Of a stretch of DNA of 7,423 bases, positions 5,515 through 7,423 are shown piece by piece. The notes under the pieces are model-generated. The model worked only from the letters and a program-made list of their open reading frames with translations, made no database searches and was not told the origin of the DNA. A program made the translations under genes and the position numbers. The stretch is from Coriobacteriia bacterium (lineage in GTDB: Bacteria > Actinomycetota > Coriobacteriia > Coriobacteriales > UBA8131), in NCBI GenBank assembly GCA_009781535.1, contig WQXX01000051.1:1-7423 (forward strand), in the 5' to 3' direction. Each line of letters begins with the position of its first letter. Positions within the stretch are counted from its first letter, which is position 1.

Positions 5515-6411
5515 ATGTCCCTCATCCCCATGAAATGCATCGGTTGCGGCGCTGCCTTAGAAGTCGACGAAAGCCAGACCAAGGCAGATTGCCCGTATTG
5601 TCGTATGCCTTTCATCATCAGTAAGCCTGAGCCTCAAAAGACAATCCAGGCAATTGTCAACAGTTCACAGGACTTTGAGATAATCGCCGGTGTTCTTATT
5701 AGATACAAGGGTGCAGCCATAGATGTTGTTATACCTGACGGGGTGGTCGAGATAGCAAGCGGGGCGTTTGCTGAGATGAAAACGATAACCTCGATAATGA
5801 TTCCTGATAGTGTAAAAAGAATCGGAAACAAGAACACGTTTACCACTTATGGTGCGTTTTCATATTGTACAGACTTGCGGAAAATCAACATTCCAGATTC
5901 TGCTGTGTTTGTAGGACGCAGTATTCCTTTTTATCGGTGTGATAGCCTTCGGGAGATAGAAATCTCAATCGACAAGCTGCTGTCGCTCAGCAAGAAAGAA
6001 TTATTCTTCCTTTATGTCGATTCGAGACAAGGCGGTCCTTATTCTGAGGTCTTATTGCAACGGATTAAGCAGGAATGTGGAAACAGAGGCATATGCTGGA
6101 GTTGCAGAAAGCCACTCGTTCTTACCGACAAAGGCGAATGCAGTTCATGTTGGGCTAAAGGTCATCTGCCAGCTAGCGATCCAAAGGATTACGGAATCAG
6201 CAATCTTCAGGATTTTGAGATTAACGATCTGAAGAACTTTGCGATAAAGAACCTACAGAACTATGCGATCAGTAGTCCACAGGACTTCGAGATAGTTGCC
6301 GGGGTGCTGAAAAAGTACAAAGGTACCGCAAGAGACGTTGTCATACCTGATGGAGTAGTGGAGATTGCAAACGGAGCGTTTAACGACATGCCTTTTTATA
6401 ACATCAATTAA
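5515..6411 (+). CDS. Zinc-ribbon and BspA-type leucine-rich repeat protein, 5' part of a frameshifted gene
   Basis: Translates to 298 residues before a TAA at 6409-6411. It opens with a zinc ribbon: CIGC (C8, C11) and CPYC (C26, C29). Then comes an LRR_5/BspA-like block: VVIPDGVVEIASGAFAEM, TSIMIPDSVKRIG, GAFSYCTDLRKINIPDS (about 70-135). A helical stretch with LLQRIKQEC (180-188) precedes a second zinc ribbon, CWSC (C194, C197) and CSSC (C209, C212). Five octapeptide units follow (223-262), and the block restarts as QDFEIVAGVLKKYKG...VVIPDGVVEIANGAF. It breaks after DMPF because of an extra T in the T5 run 6393-6397; the other frame continues the same domain to 6790, so the intact protein would have about 424 residues. 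There is no signal peptide or membrane segment, so it appears cytoplasmic, unlike surface BspA proteins. Its function is unknown; zinc ribbons plus LRR suggest binding to a protein or nucleic acid. Confidence 0.85.
   Translation: MSLIPMKCIGCGAALEVDESQTKADCPYCRMPFIISKPEPQKTIQAIVNSSQDFEIIAGVLIRYKGAAIDVVIPDGVVEIASGAFAEMKTITSIMIPDSVKRIGNKNTFTTYGAFSYCTDLRKINIPDSAVFVGRSIPFYRCDSLREIEISIDKLLSLSKKELFFLYVDSRQGGPYSEVLLQRIKQECGNRGICWSCRKPLVLTDKGECSSCWAKGHLPASDPKDYGISNLQDFEINDLKNFAIKNLQNYAISSPQDFEIVAGVLKKYKGTARDVVIPDGVVEIANGAFNDMPFYNIN
5666..6168 (+). repeat. Internal gene duplication, copy A
   Basis: Encodes one full module: QDFEI, LRR block, LLQRIKQEC helix, CxxC...CxxC ribbon, ending KGHL. The same order returns at 6278-6787, offset by about 612 bp at the start and 619 bp at the end. 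The protein similarity is obvious along the whole length (for example RGICWSCRKPLVLT is identical in both), while the DNA has diverged clearly, so the duplication is not recent. Confidence 0.88.
6181..6300 (+). repeat. Five 24-bp (octapeptide) tandem repeats
   Basis: Five in-frame 24-bp units start at 6181, 6205, 6229, 6253 and 6277, encoding PKDYGISN, LQDFEIND, LKNFAIKN, LQNYAISS and PQDFEIVA. The consensus is [LP]-[QK]-[DN]-[FY]-x-I-x-x. The last unit is also the first segment of duplication copy B, and copy A starts with the matching SQDFEIIA (5665-5688). The linker thus seems to have grown by repeating the first eight codons of the module. Confidence 0.88.
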
Positions 6412-6787
6412 GCTTCCTGATGGAGTAAAAAGGATTGGGAAAAAACGTTCAGGGCTTGGCGAGCTAGGCGCGTTCTCATTTTGTGCGGGTTTGCAGAGAA
6501 TCAACATTCCAGATTCTGTTGAACTGATTGGAAACAACCTCCACTTCTTCAAGTGCAATAATCTCAGCGAAGTTGACATCTCAACCGAGAAGCTATTGTC
6601 GCTTACCTTCAATGAACTCCATTATGTCTTTCAGGTATTCGAAAAACATAACGCTCCATATGCAGCTATCCTATTGCAGCGTATCAAACAGGAATGCAAG
6701 AGCAGAGGTATATGCTGGAGTTGCAGAAAACCGCTTGTTCTTACAAAAAATGGCGCGTGCACTGCATGTCGGACAAAAGGTCATCTG
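6278..6787 (+). repeat. Internal gene duplication, copy B
   Basis: The second copy of the zinc-ribbon/LRR module, matching 5666-6168 in order and length. It contains the frameshifting extra T at 6393-6397 and ends with CTACRTKGHL just before the final TGA. Confidence 0.88.
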
Positions 6788-6790
6788 TGA
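6398..6790 (+). pseudogene. 3' part of the frameshifted zinc-ribbon/LRR gene
   Basis: After the T5 run the sense frame moves by one base and reads ITSIKLPDGVKRIGKK, GAFSFCAGLQRINIPDS, LLQRIKQECKSRGICWSCRK and CTACRTKGHL before TGA at 6788-6790, 130 residues in all. It aligns module for module with residues 91-218 of the upstream part (ITSIMIPDSVKRIG and so on), so it is the lost C-terminus and not a separate gene. No ribosome binding site or sensible start codon lies in this frame near the break. The TTG at 6365 would give an out-of-frame leader that is not family-like. Removing one T from 6393-6397 joins the two parts exactly at the homologous position. Confidence 0.85.
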
Positions 6791-6840
6791 TTCCAGTTAC
6801 GAAATCTTGGATTGAGTTGCTCTTTTAGGACCAAAAGAAC

Positions 6841-6888
6841 AGACAACCAGCCCGGGCGGCGCGAATGCGCCGCCCGGGCTGGTTGTCT
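6841..6888. terminator. Bidirectional terminator: perfect 22-bp stem hairpin
   Basis: Bases 6841-6862 pair perfectly with 6867-6888 around the loop GAAT. The inner 13 bp (GCCCGGGCGGCGC) equal the arm of the hairpin at 3646-3675; the outer 9 bp (AGACAACCA) are specific to this copy. It lies between the convergent LRR (+) and membrane-protein (-) genes. On the - strand it is followed by GTTCTTTTGG, and on the + strand by CATTGTGTTTGTTC. The outermost bases overlap the stop codon of the - strand gene. Confidence 0.85.
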
Positions 6889-7423
6889 CATTGTGTTTGT
6901 TCAACACTCAGGATTCGCTTTTTATTTATCCTGTATTCTCTGTACTGCCACACGATTAGAAGAGCAATAACAACGATACAAGCAAGGAACACATCAAAGC
7001 GAGTAAACGGGAAAAGCGACCGAAAGCTGTTGTAGGCAACAAGCATCGGCGCATCAGTCAAAACTAATACCCACTGGAAAACTACCACCGCCCTCGCAAT
7101 CAGCGGTGCGATAGCAAGGGCATATCCAGACATAGCTAAAACTGGTTTCCAGTTCTTCGGGAATTTGTAGAATGACCACTTGAATTTATCCGGGCGTTTG
7201 TAATACAGCATTGAAAAGAACTCCTTGAAACCTTTGTACGGTAACAATGGAGACTTGTATCCAATAAACGCATAATAGGCAAATACTATCTGAAAGCTGA
7301 TACCTATTACATTTGCAATAAATAACGCACCCCATCCAAATCCGAAATAGGCTACCAGAGGATTAGCTTCCATTGATAGATCAGGAGTTCCAATATATGT
7401 AAAAGCACCATCAGCTAATGCCA
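6888..7423 (-). CDS. Multi-pass membrane protein, DUF5658-like (5' end outside window)
   Basis: The frame on the - strand is open from the window edge to TGA at 6890-6888, giving 177 visible residues. The Met at 7373 is internal: the residues before it, ALADGAFTYIGTPDLS, run straight into MEANPLVAYFGFGWGAL. 'D...TY.G......EANPL......G' is the pattern I associate with DUF5658-type small membrane proteins, where an Asp and the EANP motif flank the first helix turn. Numbered from the internal Met, hydrophobic segments follow at about 9-38 (GFGWGALFIANVIGISFQIVF), 76-101, a weaker stretch at 102-112 and 127-143 (FLACIVVIALLIVW). A Lys/Tyr-rich loop (44-74) lies between, and there is a basic cytoplasmic-type tail. 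Function is unknown. The stop codon touches the stem of the hairpin at 6841-6888. It is convergent with the LRR gene and shows no operon partner within the window. Confidence 0.75.
   Translation of the reverse strand, partial: ALADGAFTYIGTPDLSMEANPLVAYFGFGWGALFIANVIGISFQIVFAYYAFIGYKSPLLPYKGFKEFFSMLYYKRPDKFKWSFYKFPKNWKPVLAMSGYALAIAPLIARAVVVFQWVLVLTDAPMLVAYNSFRSLFPFTRFDVFLACIVVIALLIVWQYREYRINKKRILSVEQTQ

Overview
The window looks like a chromosomal segment of a mid-GC bacterium, most likely an actinobacterium of the class Coriobacteriia (Eggerthellaceae-like). The grounds are an M20 carboxypeptidase next to an oxalate/formate-antiporter-type MFS permease, a decayed ISLre2-like insertion sequence, a BspA-type leucine-rich repeat protein and consistent AGGAG-type ribosome binding sites. 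This placement is an inference from gene content, not a search result.

Layout, left to right. (1) 1-342, +: the C-terminal end of a small uncharacterised protein, cut by the window edge. (2) 520-2007, +: a membrane-anchored M20 metallopeptidase with all metal and catalytic residues visible. (3) 2097-3488, +: a 12-helix MFS permease, probably in the same transcript; the pair could process and move N-acyl or peptide-linked amino acids. (4) 3449-3626: short tandem repeats that copy the 3' end of the MFS gene, stop codon included. A 13-bp GC hairpin follows. (5) 3783-4388, -: a GyrI-like small-molecule-binding protein, convergent with the MFS gene. (6) 4389-5514: no intact gene. It holds a degraded IS (left end near 4620, transposase remnant 4681-5069 with two stops and a frameshift) and a 262-bp MITE-like element with perfect 53-bp inverted repeats (5124-5385) whose ends resemble the end of the degraded IS. 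(7) 5515-6790, +: a zinc-ribbon/leucine-rich-repeat protein built from an internal duplication of about 0.6 kb, broken by one extra T at 6393-6397. (8) 6841-6888: a perfect 22-bp-stem hairpin with the same GC core as the one at 3646-3675. It sits between the LRR gene and (9) 6888-7423, -: a multi-pass membrane protein (DUF5658-like) whose 5' end lies outside the window.

The metabolic pair on the left looks intact and functional. The right two-thirds is accessory and plastic: mobile-element debris, tandem duplications, a fresh-looking frameshift and repeated hairpins. I do not see a complete new defence or biosynthetic system. The most unusual items are the duplicated zinc-ribbon/LRR gene, the MITE-like element just upstream of it, and the repeats that copy the MFS gene's stop-codon region.
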